DNA of 64,000 nt, taken from Cupriavidus sp. MP-37 (lineage in GTDB: Bacteria > Pseudomonadota > Gammaproteobacteria > Burkholderiales > Burkholderiaceae). The first letter of the stretch is position 1. Each line of letters starts with the position of its first letter. The stretch lies in the NCBI RefSeq assembly GCF_020618415.1, contig NZ_CP085344.1, positions 186,001 through 250,000 of the forward strand, given 5' to 3'. Below, piece by piece: positions 11,056-21,052 of this stretch. A program made the translations under genes and the position numbers. The notes below the pieces were generated by a model that ran no database searches, was not told the DNA's origin, and saw only the letters and a list, made by a program, of their open reading frames with translations.

Positions 11056-12185
11056 CCCGCCGCCCCGTGCACGCCCCCAGCGACGGCCCGCTGCGCCAGG
11101 CGGTGCTGGAACACTACGGCGACACCTTCGGCGTCGACGACAAGCCGTGGCAGGCGTGGCGCCTGCAAGACGCGCCGGCGCAGCCCGGCGCCCACGACGT
11201 GCTGCTGTCCGACGGCGAAGCCGACGCCGACACCATCGCGCGCGTTGCCGCCGCCGGCGCCACGCTGATCGAGACCGACCGCGAGGGCGGCCAGTGGATC
11301 GACACCGTGCGCTCGCCGATGGGCACCTGGGTATTCTCGGTTGGCGCGGACAGCGACCAGCCGCATTCGGCCGCCTTCGTCGCGGTGCTGCTGGCCTCGC
11401 TGTCGCTGCATTTCCCGGCCCACGATGCGCTGTGCCTGGCGCGCGCCTGGGCCCCGGGCTCGGCCGACTGGCCGTCCGACTTCGCGCGCTTCCCGCACGT
11501 GCGCCACGCCGCGCTGGTGGCGCCGGAACAGGCGGTCGAGCCATTCGCGCCGTGCCCCGCGCTGGGCCTGTACGTGGTGGTGCCCAGCGCCGAGTGGATC
11601 GAGCGCCTGGCGCCGCTGAACGTGCCCACGCTGCAACTGCGCTTCAAGTCCGGCGACGCTGCCGCGGTGCGCGCCGAGATTGCGCGCGCGGCCGCGGCCA
11701 TGCAGGGCTCGTCGTCGCGTCTGTTCATCAACGACCACTGGCAGGCCGCGATCGATTATCACGCTGCCCATGGCACGCACAGCGGCCTCTACGGCATCCA
11801 CCTCGGCCAGGAAGACCTGGACGACGCCGACCTCGACGCGATCCGCGCGTCCGGGCTGCGGCTGGGCGTGTCCACGCACGGCTACGCCGAGATGCTGCGC
11901 GTGGCCGCGATCCGCCCCAGCTACCTGGCGCTGGGCGCGATCTTCCCGACCACCACCAAGGTGATGCCGACCCAGCCGCAAGGCATGGGCCGCTTCCGTG
12001 CGTATGCCAAGCTGATGCAGCCGGTGATCCCGTCGCTGGTCGGCATCGGCGGCGTCAATGCGTCGAACCTGCGCGAAGTGCTGGCGGCGGGCGTCGGCAG
12101 CGCTGCCGTGGTGCGCGCCGTCACCGAGGCCGACGACGTGCCGGCCGCGGTGGCCCACCTCGTCAGCCTGTTCCCGGCCGGCTGA
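11052..12185 (+). CDS. thiE: Thiamine-phosphate synthase ThiE with N-terminal extension
   Basis: The C-terminal half (about residues 170-377) is a complete ThiE barrel that joins HMP-PP and thiazole phosphate. Motifs are LGLYVVVPS, LQLRFK, FINDHWQAAIDYHA, GIHLGQEDL, LGVSTHGYAE and GAIFPTTTKVMPTQPQG. Standalone ThiE is about 210 residues; here about 170 extra residues precede it. The extension lacks a recognisable catalytic motif, but its stretch around residues 105-145 resembles the C-terminal helix region of ThiD-type kinases, so it may be a degenerate ThiD-like domain; this is inference. ATG 11052 overlaps the thiG stop. An 8-nt gap separates it from the next gene. Confidence 0.92.
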   Translation: MTRRPVHAPSDGPLRQAVLEHYGDTFGVDDKPWQAWRLQDAPAQPGAHDVLLSDGEADADTIARVAAAGATLIETDREGGQWIDTVRSPMGTWVFSVGADSDQPHSAAFVAVLLASLSLHFPAHDALCLARAWAPGSADWPSDFARFPHVRHAALVAPEQAVEPFAPCPALGLYVVVPSAEWIERLAPLNVPTLQLRFKSGDAAAVRAEIARAAAAMQGSSSRLFINDHWQAAIDYHAAHGTHSGLYGIHLGQEDLDDADLDAIRASGLRLGVSTHGYAEMLRVAAIRPSYLALGAIFPTTTKVMPTQPQGMGRFRAYAKLMQPVIPSLVGIGGVNASNLREVLAAGVGSAAVVRAVTEADDVPAAVAHLVSLFPAG

Positions 12186-12192
12186 GCGCGCC

Positions 12193-12699
12193 ATGGCCGC
12201 CTTGCGCATTCGCCTGGCGGCCGTCGCTGACCTGCCGCGGCTGCCGGATATCGAGCTGGCCGCCGCCGCGCTGTTCCCGGAGGGCGACCTGCCGGCGCTG
12301 CTGCGCCTGGTCAGCACGCCGGAGCCGGCACTGGCCGCGGCGCAGCGCGAAGGGCGCCTGTGGGTGGCCGAGCATGGCGGCGAAGTCGCCGGCTTCGCAC
12401 TGGCCAGCCGCCGCGGCGCATGCGGCTATCTCGACGAGATGGACGTGCATCCCGACCATGGCCGGCGCGGCATCGGGCGCGCGCTGGTCGGCACGGTGCA
12501 GGAGTGGGCACGTGCCGGCGGACTGCGCTCGCTGGGCCTGACCACGTTCGCGCACCTGCGCTGGAATGCGCCGTTCTATGCTTCGATGGGATTCCGGCAG
12601 CTGGAGGACAGCGAACTTTGCCCCTTGCTGTCGGAGGCGCTGGCGGCGCAGCGCGCGGCAGGATTGCGGCAGCGCGTGGCGATGCGGCAAGAGTTGTGA
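12193..12699 (+). CDS. GNAT-family N-acetyltransferase
   Basis: A 168-residue acyltransferase with the GNAT acetyl-CoA loop in HPDHGRRGIGRALV (about residues 90-103), preceded by CGYLDEMDVHPD and followed by NAPFYASMGFRQLED. It begins 8 nt after thiE and is probably co-transcribed with the thiamine operon, although nothing in the sequence links it to thiamine. The substrate is unknown. Confidence 0.82.
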   Translation: MAALRIRLAAVADLPRLPDIELAAAALFPEGDLPALLRLVSTPEPALAAAQREGRLWVAEHGGEVAGFALASRRGACGYLDEMDVHPDHGRRGIGRALVGTVQEWARAGGLRSLGLTTFAHLRWNAPFYASMGFRQLEDSELCPLLSEALAAQRAAGLRQRVAMRQEL

Positions 12700-12727
12700 G
12701 GCGGGGACCTATCCCGTCGGTTTGCTC

Positions 12728-12751
12728 CCCTCTCCCGCTTGCGGGAGAGGG
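12728..12751. repeat. Dispersed REP-like palindrome (single unit)
   Basis: CCCTCTCCCGC and its exact complement are separated by two bases, after the GNAT stop. It is the first of a family found at seven loci here (see findings). The rest of 12700-12938 shows nothing else. Confidence 0.85.
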
Positions 12752-12938
12752 AGAACGCAATCGGGAGTTGGAAGGCTCGAAGCAACGATGCTGCGGCGGT
12801 TTGCTCTCCTCGGTGCGAGCGATGGCAAATCCCATTGACAAGATTTGTGCGACATTCGCCCAGCCGCGCAAGCCGCAGCGGAGCCCGCCGCTATGATGTT
12901 GGCCAGCATCCCCCGCCAACCACCCAGCCGTGCCCGCC

Positions 12939-13388
12939 ATGTCGACCCAGCTTCCCGCCATCATCCCCGCCGCCCCCGGCACGCCCGAAAAACCCTATTT
13001 CGGCATCGACGTGCCGCTGATGCGCTATTTCGGCCTGCAGCCGGAGCTGATCGAAGACGGCTACTGCCGCACGCGCCTGCCGGCGCATCCGCAACTGGTG
13101 AACAGCCGCGGCGACGTGCATGGCGGCACGCTGATGGCGACGCTGGATTTCACGCTGAGCGGCGCCGCGCGCTCGCATGCGCCGACGGAAACCGGCGTGA
13201 TCACCATCGACATGTCGACCCACTTCCTCGCCGCCGCGCGCGGCGAGCTGACGCTGGAAGCACGCTGCCTGCGCCGCGGCGCGCGCATTGCGTTCTGCGA
13301 GGGGGAAGTGAAGGATGCCGACGGCAATGTGGTGTGCGTGGCGCGCGCCGCGTTCAAGCTGGTGCCGTTGTCCAGCGGCGGCAACTGA
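12939..13388 (+). CDS. Hotdog-fold thioesterase, PaaI/YiiD type
   Basis: A 149-residue hotdog-fold protein. The PaaI-like core is seen in SRGDVHGGTLMATLDFTLSG, where the D and the HGG turn correspond to the acyl-CoA thioesterase active site, followed by TIDMSTHFLAAARGELTLEA. It probably hydrolyses an acyl-CoA in the cytosol; the substrate is unknown. ATG 12939 is chosen; an in-frame GTG at 12930 is equally possible, and neither has a clear Shine-Dalgarno. It faces thiD tail to tail with a 23-nt gap. Confidence 0.78.
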   Translation: MSTQLPAIIPAAPGTPEKPYFGIDVPLMRYFGLQPELIEDGYCRTRLPAHPQLVNSRGDVHGGTLMATLDFTLSGAARSHAPTETGVITIDMSTHFLAAARGELTLEARCLRRGARIAFCEGEVKDADGNVVCVARAAFKLVPLSSGGN

Positions 13389-13411
13389 TTACGGCCTGAA
13401 GTACCCGCCGC

Positions 13412-14248
<837 letters not shown>

Positions 14249-14272
14249 CTGCGAGGAAATCAAGGAGGGCCG

Positions 14273-14301
14273 GTGCGCAAGGCGGCCGGGCACGCTACAA
14301 T
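14273..14301 (+). promoter_or_regulatory. Candidate sigma-70 promoter for ahcY
   Basis: TACAAT at 14296-14301 is a good -10 box, with a weak -35 (GTGCGC, 14273-14278) at 17 bp. Transcription would begin about 14308, just before the first conserved base of the SAH riboswitch, which fits well. Confidence 0.45.
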
Positions 14302-14310
14302 ACCGCCACT

Positions 14311-14396
14311 CCGAGGAGCGTTGCAACGGATGCGGTAAGGCAGGCAGTGCCACCCCATGCATCCGCCAGGCTCGGACTGTCTTCAACGGCGCTCGC
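14311..14396 (+). promoter_or_regulatory. SAH riboswitch upstream of ahcY
   Basis: The S-adenosylhomocysteine riboswitch consensus is readable: CCGAGGAGCGTTGCAACGG at 14311-14329, the paired CCAGGCTCGG at 14367-14375, and the pseudoknot strand AACGGCGCTCG (14384-14394). CGAGGAGCG and its partners form the P1/P2/P4 core. It is an ON switch in characterised beta-proteobacteria, raising AhcY when the toxic product SAH accumulates. About 125 nt of leader follow before ahcY. Confidence 0.93.
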
Positions 14397-14520
14397 TGAT
14401 CCGTGGTTTCGCACGGAGGCGAGTCGACCTATCCGCCCGCTGCGCATGTGCCCGCTGCCATGCCGCCGCCTGATTCCCCGAACTCGTCACCTGCGTGCCA
14501 CTCTTCACCGGGAGTGAAAC

Positions 14521-15939
<1,419 letters not shown>

Positions 15940-15959
15940 TGCGCGCAGTGAGGTAGCAG

Positions 15960-15989
15960 CTCCCCTCTCCCGCGTGCGGGAGAGGGGAG
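15960..15989. repeat. Dispersed REP-like palindrome (single unit)
   Basis: Perfect inverted repeat CTCCCCTCTCCCGC / GCGGGAGAGGGGAG with a two-base centre, in the ahcY to membrane-protein gap. Confidence 0.85.
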
Positions 15990-16023
15990 AAATCCCGCCA
16001 TCGAAGCCAACCAAGGAACCGTC

Positions 16024-16374
16024 ATGAGACTACTGGTCGTCTGGATCATCAACGCCGTTGCGCTGTTCGTGTTGCCTTACATCATCCCGTCGATCCACAT
16101 CAAGAGCTTCGGCTCGGCGATGCTGGCGGCGCTGGTGCTGGGCCTGGTCAATACGCTGATCCGACCGCTGCTGGTGATCCTGACGCTGCCGGTGACGCTG
16201 CTGACGCTGGGGCTGTTTATCTTCGTCATCAACGCGCTGCTGTTCCTGTTCGTCGGCAACCTGCTGTCGGGCTTTACCGTCGACGGCTTCTGGGCGGCCT
16301 TGCTGGGCTCGATCCTGTACAGCGTGATCTCGTGGCTGCTGGCCAGCCTGCTGCTGGGCAACCGCGACGATTGA
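16024..16374 (+). CDS. Phage-holin-family-4 type small membrane protein
   Basis: A 116-residue hydrophobic protein of the PF04020 kind, formerly DUF360. About four membrane segments can be read: 3-20, 30-50, 55-78 and 88-110, with a short charged C-terminus (NRDD). The name is historical; relatives sit in normal chromosomal operons and no lysis role is implied. The position between ahcY and metF is a recurring beta-proteobacterial arrangement, but I know of no established function for it there. Confidence 0.82.
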   Translation: MRLLVVWIINAVALFVLPYIIPSIHIKSFGSAMLAALVLGLVNTLIRPLLVILTLPVTLLTLGLFIFVINALLFLFVGNLLSGFTVDGFWAALLGSILYSVISWLLASLLLGNRDD

Positions 16375-16414
16375 CCTTATTTCGCGCGCCGCGCCAACGC
16401 GGCGCGCCACCATC

Positions 16415-17245
16415 ATGCAAGACCGCTACTTCAGCTTTGAATTCTTCCCGCCCAAGACGGCGGAGGGCACCGAGAAGCTGCGCAACACGCGTGCGCAGCT
16501 GGCACCGCTCAAGCCCAAGTACATCTCGGTGACGTTCGGCGCCGGCGGCACCACGCAGCAGGGCACGCTCGACGCCGTGCTCGAAATCCAGCGCGAAGGC
16601 ATCGAGGCGGCGCCGCACCTGTCGTGCGTCGGTTCATCGCGCGAGAGCATCCGCGCGATCCTGCAGCAGTACCGCGACGGCGGCATCCGCCATATCGTCG
16701 CGCTGCGCGGCGACATGCCGTCGGGCATGGGCGAGATCGGCGAGTTCCGCTACGCCAACGAGCTGGTCGAGTTCATCCGCGCCGAGACCGGCGACTGGTT
16801 CAATATCGAAGTTGCGGCTTACCCCGAGTACCACCCGCAGGCCAAGTCGCCGCGCCATGATCTCGACAACTTCGTGCGCAAGGTCAGGGCCGGCGCCGAC
16901 TCGGCGATCACCCAGTACTTCTACAACGCCGACGCGTACTTCCGCTTCGTCGACGATGTGCGCGCGCTGGGCGTCGAGGTGCCGATCGTGCCGGGCATCA
17001 TGCCGATCACCAACTACTCGCAGCTGATGCGCTTCTCCGAGATGTGCGGCGCCGAAGTGCCGCGCTGGGTGGCCAAGCGCCTGGAGAGCTTCGGCGACGA
17101 CCGCGAATCGATCCGCGCCTTCGGGCTGGACGTGGTCACGGCGCTGTGCGAACGCCTGCTGGCCGCGGGCGTGCCGGGCCTGCATTTCTATACGCTCAAC
17201 GCGGCCGGCGCGACCAAGGCGATCTGGCAGCGGCTGAAGCTGTAA
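16415..17245 (+). CDS. metF: 5,10-methylenetetrahydrofolate reductase
   Basis: This 276-residue FAD enzyme reduces methylene-THF to methyl-THF, the methyl donor for methionine synthase. Motifs are YFSFEFFPPKTAEG at the N-terminus (catalytic glutamate), FGAGGTTQ, HLSCVGSSRESI, IVALRGDMP, EVAAYPEYHP, ITQYFYNADAYFRFVD and VPGIMPITNY. Length and motif order match bacterial MetF. It follows the membrane-protein gene by 40 nt and probably belongs to the ahcY transcript. Confidence 0.97.
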   Translation: MQDRYFSFEFFPPKTAEGTEKLRNTRAQLAPLKPKYISVTFGAGGTTQQGTLDAVLEIQREGIEAAPHLSCVGSSRESIRAILQQYRDGGIRHIVALRGDMPSGMGEIGEFRYANELVEFIRAETGDWFNIEVAAYPEYHPQAKSPRHDLDNFVRKVRAGADSAITQYFYNADAYFRFVDDVRALGVEVPIVPGIMPITNYSQLMRFSEMCGAEVPRWVAKRLESFGDDRESIRAFGLDVVTALCERLLAAGVPGLHFYTLNAAGATKAIWQRLKL

Positions 17246-17317
17246 GGAACGCCGCCGAAGAAGAGAGCGGTTTGGCGTGCTCCCAAGCGGCTCGAGCTAG
17301 CCTAGGCAAGGTGTTCT

Positions 17318-17463
17318 CCCTCTCCCCTCATGGGGAGAGGGTTGGGGTGAGGGGTGGTTTAGCGAGGAATCACAAAGAGCGGGGCCAACGGTTTTATCCA
17401 GCATAGCGGCTGCGGCAAGCGCCGGCCCTCTCCCCCACCCCTCTCCCGCAAGCGGGCGAGGGG
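17318..17463. repeat. Composite REP-like element (two palindromes)
   Basis: Two inverted repeats are joined by conserved linkers. The first is CCCTCTCCCC/GGGGAGAGGG (17318-17341), followed by TTGGGGTGAGGGG. The second is CCCCTCTCCCGC at 17438 with complement to 17463, with one mismatch, preceded by GGCCCTCTCCCCCA. It is the reverse-complement orientation of the composite at 62128-62243. It fills most of the metF to RNase gap. Confidence 0.85.
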
Positions 17464-17525
17464 AGCTTGCTGCAGGCGATGTTGGTGCTCCCACGCCCGC
17501 CAAAATCGGTGCCATACTCGCCTCC

Positions 17526-18284
17526 ATGGTCACCGCCACCTTCCGCTTCTACGAGGAACTGAACGACTTCCTCGCGCCGGACCAGCGCCGGCGCGACCTG
17601 TCCTGCGCGTGCGCGCGCGCCGCGACCGTCAAGCACATGATCGAGGCGCTGGGCGTGCCGCATACCGAGGTCGAGCTGATCCTGGTCAACGGCGAATCAT
17701 GCGGATTCGACCGGCAGCTGTGCGAGGGCGACCGGGTCTCGGTCTATCCCAAGTTCGAACGGATCGATGTGTCGCCGCTGCTGCGGGTACGCGAGCAGCC
17801 GCTGCGCGTGATGCGCTTTGTCGCCGATGCCCACCTGGGCGGACTGGCGCATCTGCTGCGCATGACCGGCTTCGACACGCTCTACGACAACCATTTCGAA
17901 GACAGCGAGATCGAGCGCATCGCGGTCGACGAGGGCCGCATCGTGCTGACGCGCGACCGCGAGCTGCTCAAGCGGCGCGGCATCACGCACGGCTGCTATG
18001 TGCGCGCGCTCAAGTCGCGCCAGCAGGTGCGCGAGATCTTTGCGCGGCTGGACCTGGCGCGCAGCGCCCGGCCGTTTTCATTGTGCCTGGACTGCAATGC
18101 GCCGCTGCGCGCGCTGGATCCGGCGCGCGCCGTCGGACGCGTGCCGGACGGCGTGCTCGCGCGCCATCGCAGCTTCGTCACCTGCGACCGCTGCCGGCGC
18201 GTGTTCTGGGAAGGCTCGCACTGGCGCTGCATGCGCGCGCTGGTCGATGAGCTGGTGCAGGACGCCGGGCCTGCCGCGGGCTAG
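17526..18284 (+). CDS. Mut7-C ubiquitin-like/PIN-type RNase fusion protein
   Basis: A 252-residue two-domain protein. Residues 1-85 form a ThiS/MoaD-like Mut7-C ubiquitin domain (VTATFRFYEELNDFL, VELILVNGESCGFD). Residues 95-240 form a Mut7-C domain of PIN fold: RFVADAHLGGLAHLLRMTGFDTLY supplies the first aspartate, and LTRDRELLKRR the second acidic patch. A C-terminal zinc ribbon has cysteines in CLDCNAP and CDRCRR. It is likely a cytosolic RNase acting on tRNA or other RNA; the partner of the ubiquitin-like domain is unknown. It is convergent with the cycloligase gene with overlapping stops. Confidence 0.85.
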   Translation: MVTATFRFYEELNDFLAPDQRRRDLSCACARAATVKHMIEALGVPHTEVELILVNGESCGFDRQLCEGDRVSVYPKFERIDVSPLLRVREQPLRVMRFVADAHLGGLAHLLRMTGFDTLYDNHFEDSEIERIAVDEGRIVLTRDRELLKRRGITHGCYVRALKSRQQVREIFARLDLARSARPFSLCLDCNAPLRALDPARAVGRVPDGVLARHRSFVTCDRCRRVFWEGSHWRCMRALVDELVQDAGPAAG

Positions 18285-18859
18285 AACGCCCCCGACTCCG
18301 TCACGATCCAGTCCATGGCGATGTCGTGCGGCTGCGCCTGCAGAGCGAGTCGGCAGGCGTCGTAGCCGATGCCGATGGCCACCGGCCGCTGCGCCAGCGC
18401 CGCCAGGGTGCGGTCGTAGAAGCCGCCGCCATAGCCCAGGCGGAACTTGTCCGGGCTGAAACCGACACAGGGAATGAGCAGCGCATCGGGCATGGCGGCC
18501 TCGGTGCCGTCGGGCACCGGGATGCCGTAGTGGCCGGTGGCCATGGGCGTATCCGGCGCCCACAGGTGGAAATCCAGCGGCGTGCCCGGGCGGCTGACCG
18601 AGGGCAGCGCGGCATGGCGGCCGGGCACGGCGGCGAGCCACTGCGCCACCGCCGCGCGCGCGTCGAACTCTTGCTGGATCGGCCAGTAGAAGCCCAGGCA
18701 CCGCACCGCCAGCCCCGCCAGCAGTTCAGACAGCGCGGCGGCGATGCGTGCATCGGCTTCGGCGCGTGCAGGGAGGGCGGCGCGCTGCGCCAGCAGCTGC
18801 GCGCGCAGCGCGCGGCGGTCGGCCGCAGGGGAGGATGTAGTCGCAGGAGTGGAAGACAT
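18281..18859 (-). CDS. 5-formyltetrahydrofolate cyclo-ligase
   Basis: This 192-residue protein converts 5-formyl-THF to 5,10-methenyl-THF with ATP, salvaging folate. The family signature RLGYGGGFYDRTLA is intact (about residues 145-158), preceded by LLIPCVGFSPDKF. The N-terminal lysine/arginine-rich ATP-binding region is RRALRAQLLAQRAALP. ATG at 18859 is used; the upstream open frame overlaps the divergent transglycosylase leader and is not conserved-looking. Confidence 0.88.
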   Translation of the reverse strand: MSSTPATTSSPAADRRALRAQLLAQRAALPARAEADARIAAALSELLAGLAVRCLGFYWPIQQEFDARAAVAQWLAAVPGRHAALPSVSRPGTPLDFHLWAPDTPMATGHYGIPVPDGTEAAMPDALLIPCVGFSPDKFRLGYGGGFYDRTLAALAQRPVAIGIGYDACRLALQAQPHDIAMDWIVTESGAF

Positions 18860-18893
18860 GGCGTGGGATAATGCCCTCGTCCGAACCAACACG

Positions 18894-18946
18894 GACGGCG
18901 GCGCCGCGGCACCTGGCACACCGGTGCGGGCGCCGGCGCCGCCGTC
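18894..18946 (+). other. Strong leader hairpin before the lytic transglycosylase
   Basis: Perfect 13-bp arms GACGGCGGCGCCG (18894-18906) and complement (18934-18946), ending 6 nt before the AAGGAAG ribosome site. It could restrict translation of the gene at 18964. No U-tract follows. Confidence 0.6.
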
Positions 18947-18963
18947 ATCGACAAGGAAGAAGA

Positions 18964-20928
18964 ATGCTGAAGGGAGTATATCTGCAGCGTGCAGGGCGGG
19001 CCGCCTGGATCGCGCTCGCATGTGCATTGCTTGTCACGCCGGTCCACGCGCAGAAGCGCCCGCAGACGGTCACGCGCGCGCCGTCGACGGTGATCCCCAG
19101 CGATCCCGACGAGGCCTTCGCCGCGCTGCGCGAAGCCGCGCGCAAGAACGACGTGGAGCGCGCCTACGCGATCTCGGCCACGCTGGTGGATTACCCGGTG
19201 CCGTCCTATGTCGAGTACTTCCGCATCAAGCCGCAGCTGTTCGACGCCAGCGGCCTGGCGCGCATCGATGCGCCGGACGACCAGGTGCGCGTGTTCCTGC
19301 AGCGCTACAAGGGCGACGCGATTGCCGACCGCATGCGCAATGACTGGCTGCTGGTGCTGGGCAAGAAGCGCGACTGGGCCAACTTCGATGTCGAATACCC
19401 GCAGTTCGCGCTCAAGGACGATACCCAGGTCGAATGCTATGCGCTGCTGTCGCGCGCGCTCAAGGGCCAGAACGTGGCCGCCGATGCGCGCAACGTGCTG
19501 AGCGATCCGCGGTACTACGGCGAGGGTTGTGTCGACCTGATCGGCTACCTGGTGCAGAGCCAGCAGATCCAGCGCAGCGACGTGGCCTTCCAGGCGCGCC
19601 TGGCGCTGGAGCAGAACTACGTCACGCTGGCCGGCAAGATCGCCGCGCTGCTGCCTGATGCGCGACCTGAGGCGCGCGTCGACGGCGACACGCTGGCCAC
19701 CATCGTCAAGATGGCGCGCTCCGACCCATCGCAGGCGGCGGCCTACCTGGCCACGGCGCAGGGCGCGCTGTCGCGCGACGAGCAGGGCGCGGCCTGGGGC
19801 GTGATCGGCCAGTTCGCGGCCAAGAAGCTGCTGCCCGAGGCGGCCGGCTATTACCGCCGCCAGATGGACCTGGGCGGCAACCAGTGGCTGTCCGACGACA
19901 CCCAGGAATGGCGCGTGCGCGCCGCGCTGCGCCAGGGCGACTGGAAGCAGGTGCGCCAGGCGGTCGAGCTGATGCGCCCTGAGCTGCGCGCCAAGGACCC
20001 GGCCTGGATCTACTGGTACGGCCGCGCGCTCAAGGCCGATGGCCGCGACACCGAGGCCCAGCAGAATTTCCAGCAGATTGCCGGCCAGTTCAATTTCTAC
20101 GGCCAGCTGGCCAGCGAGGAACTGGGCAACCGCATCACGCTGCCGCCGCGCACCACTGTCAGCGACGCCGAGGCCATGGCAATGCGCGCGCGCCCCGGTT
20201 TTCAGCGTGCGCAGAAGTTCTACGCCATGAACCTGCGCTTCGAGGGCAACCGCGAGTGGAACTGGGAGCTGCGCAACATGAGCGACCGCGAGCTGCTGGC
20301 CGCGGCCGAATATGCGCGCCGCCTCGAGCTGCTCGACCGCACCGTCAACTCGGCCGACCGCACCCGCAACGAGCATGACTTCGCGCTGCGCTTCCTGATG
20401 CCGTACCGCGACATCATGCAGCGCGCCACCGACGAGGTCGGGCTGGACATGGCATGGGTGTACGGCCTGATCCGCCAGGAATCGCGCTTCATCATGAATG
20501 CGCGCTCGTCGGCGGGCGCGCATGGCCTGATGCAGGTAATGCCGGCCACGGCAAAATACGTGGCGCGCAAGATCGGCATGAGCGACTTTTCGCCGTCGAT
20601 GATGGGCGATCCCACCATCAACATCCAGCTCGGCACCAACTACCTGAACATGGTGCTGACCGACCTGGACAGCTCGTGGACGCTGGCCTCGGCCGCGTAC
20701 AACGCCGGCCCGGGCCGGCCCAAGGCCTGGCGCAGCACGCTGGCGCGGCCGGTGGAAGGCGCGATCTTTGCAGAAACCATCCCGTTCAATGAAACGCGCG
20801 GCTATGTGAAGAATGTGCTTTCCAACGCTACGTACTATGCTGCATTGATGAGTGGCCGGCCGCAGTCGCTGAAGTCGCGCCTGGGCACGGTCGCGCCGTC
20901 GGCGGTGACCACCACCAGCCTGCCCTGA
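18964..20928 (+). CDS. slt: Soluble lytic murein transglycosylase (GH23)
   Basis: A 654-residue exported enzyme that cleaves the MurNAc-GlcNAc bond in peptidoglycan to give 1,6-anhydro products. A signal peptide is seen at residues 1-29 (ALACALLVTPVHA before QKRP). The middle 400 residues are an alpha-superhelical tetratricopeptide-like region. The GH23 domain sits at about 490-640: the catalytic glutamate in YGLIRQESRF, then SSAGAHGLMQVMPATAKY and AYNAGPGRPKAWR. Length matches Slt70. The start has AAGGAAGAAG upstream. It is divergent from the cycloligase gene. Confidence 0.93.
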   Translation: MLKGVYLQRAGRAAWIALACALLVTPVHAQKRPQTVTRAPSTVIPSDPDEAFAALREAARKNDVERAYAISATLVDYPVPSYVEYFRIKPQLFDASGLARIDAPDDQVRVFLQRYKGDAIADRMRNDWLLVLGKKRDWANFDVEYPQFALKDDTQVECYALLSRALKGQNVAADARNVLSDPRYYGEGCVDLIGYLVQSQQIQRSDVAFQARLALEQNYVTLAGKIAALLPDARPEARVDGDTLATIVKMARSDPSQAAAYLATAQGALSRDEQGAAWGVIGQFAAKKLLPEAAGYYRRQMDLGGNQWLSDDTQEWRVRAALRQGDWKQVRQAVELMRPELRAKDPAWIYWYGRALKADGRDTEAQQNFQQIAGQFNFYGQLASEELGNRITLPPRTTVSDAEAMAMRARPGFQRAQKFYAMNLRFEGNREWNWELRNMSDRELLAAAEYARRLELLDRTVNSADRTRNEHDFALRFLMPYRDIMQRATDEVGLDMAWVYGLIRQESRFIMNARSSAGAHGLMQVMPATAKYVARKIGMSDFSPSMMGDPTINIQLGTNYLNMVLTDLDSSWTLASAAYNAGPGRPKAWRSTLARPVEGAIFAETIPFNETRGYVKNVLSNATYYAALMSGRPQSLKSRLGTVAPSAVTTTSLP

Positions 20929-21052
20929 AGTCGTCTGTTCCGGTCCGCCTGCTCCGGCATGGGGCGGGGCCAGACGGGCCTGCCGGCGTAGCGCCGCGGG
21001 CCCGGGCTGGCGCGGGTGCCGCGGCGTGCTTCTTTCCTGGCACGGAGGCAAC

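Noticed and set aside
16024..16374. Prophage remnant, from the holin name
   Set aside because: No other phage gene is nearby; this family is a common chromosomal membrane protein between ahcY and metF.
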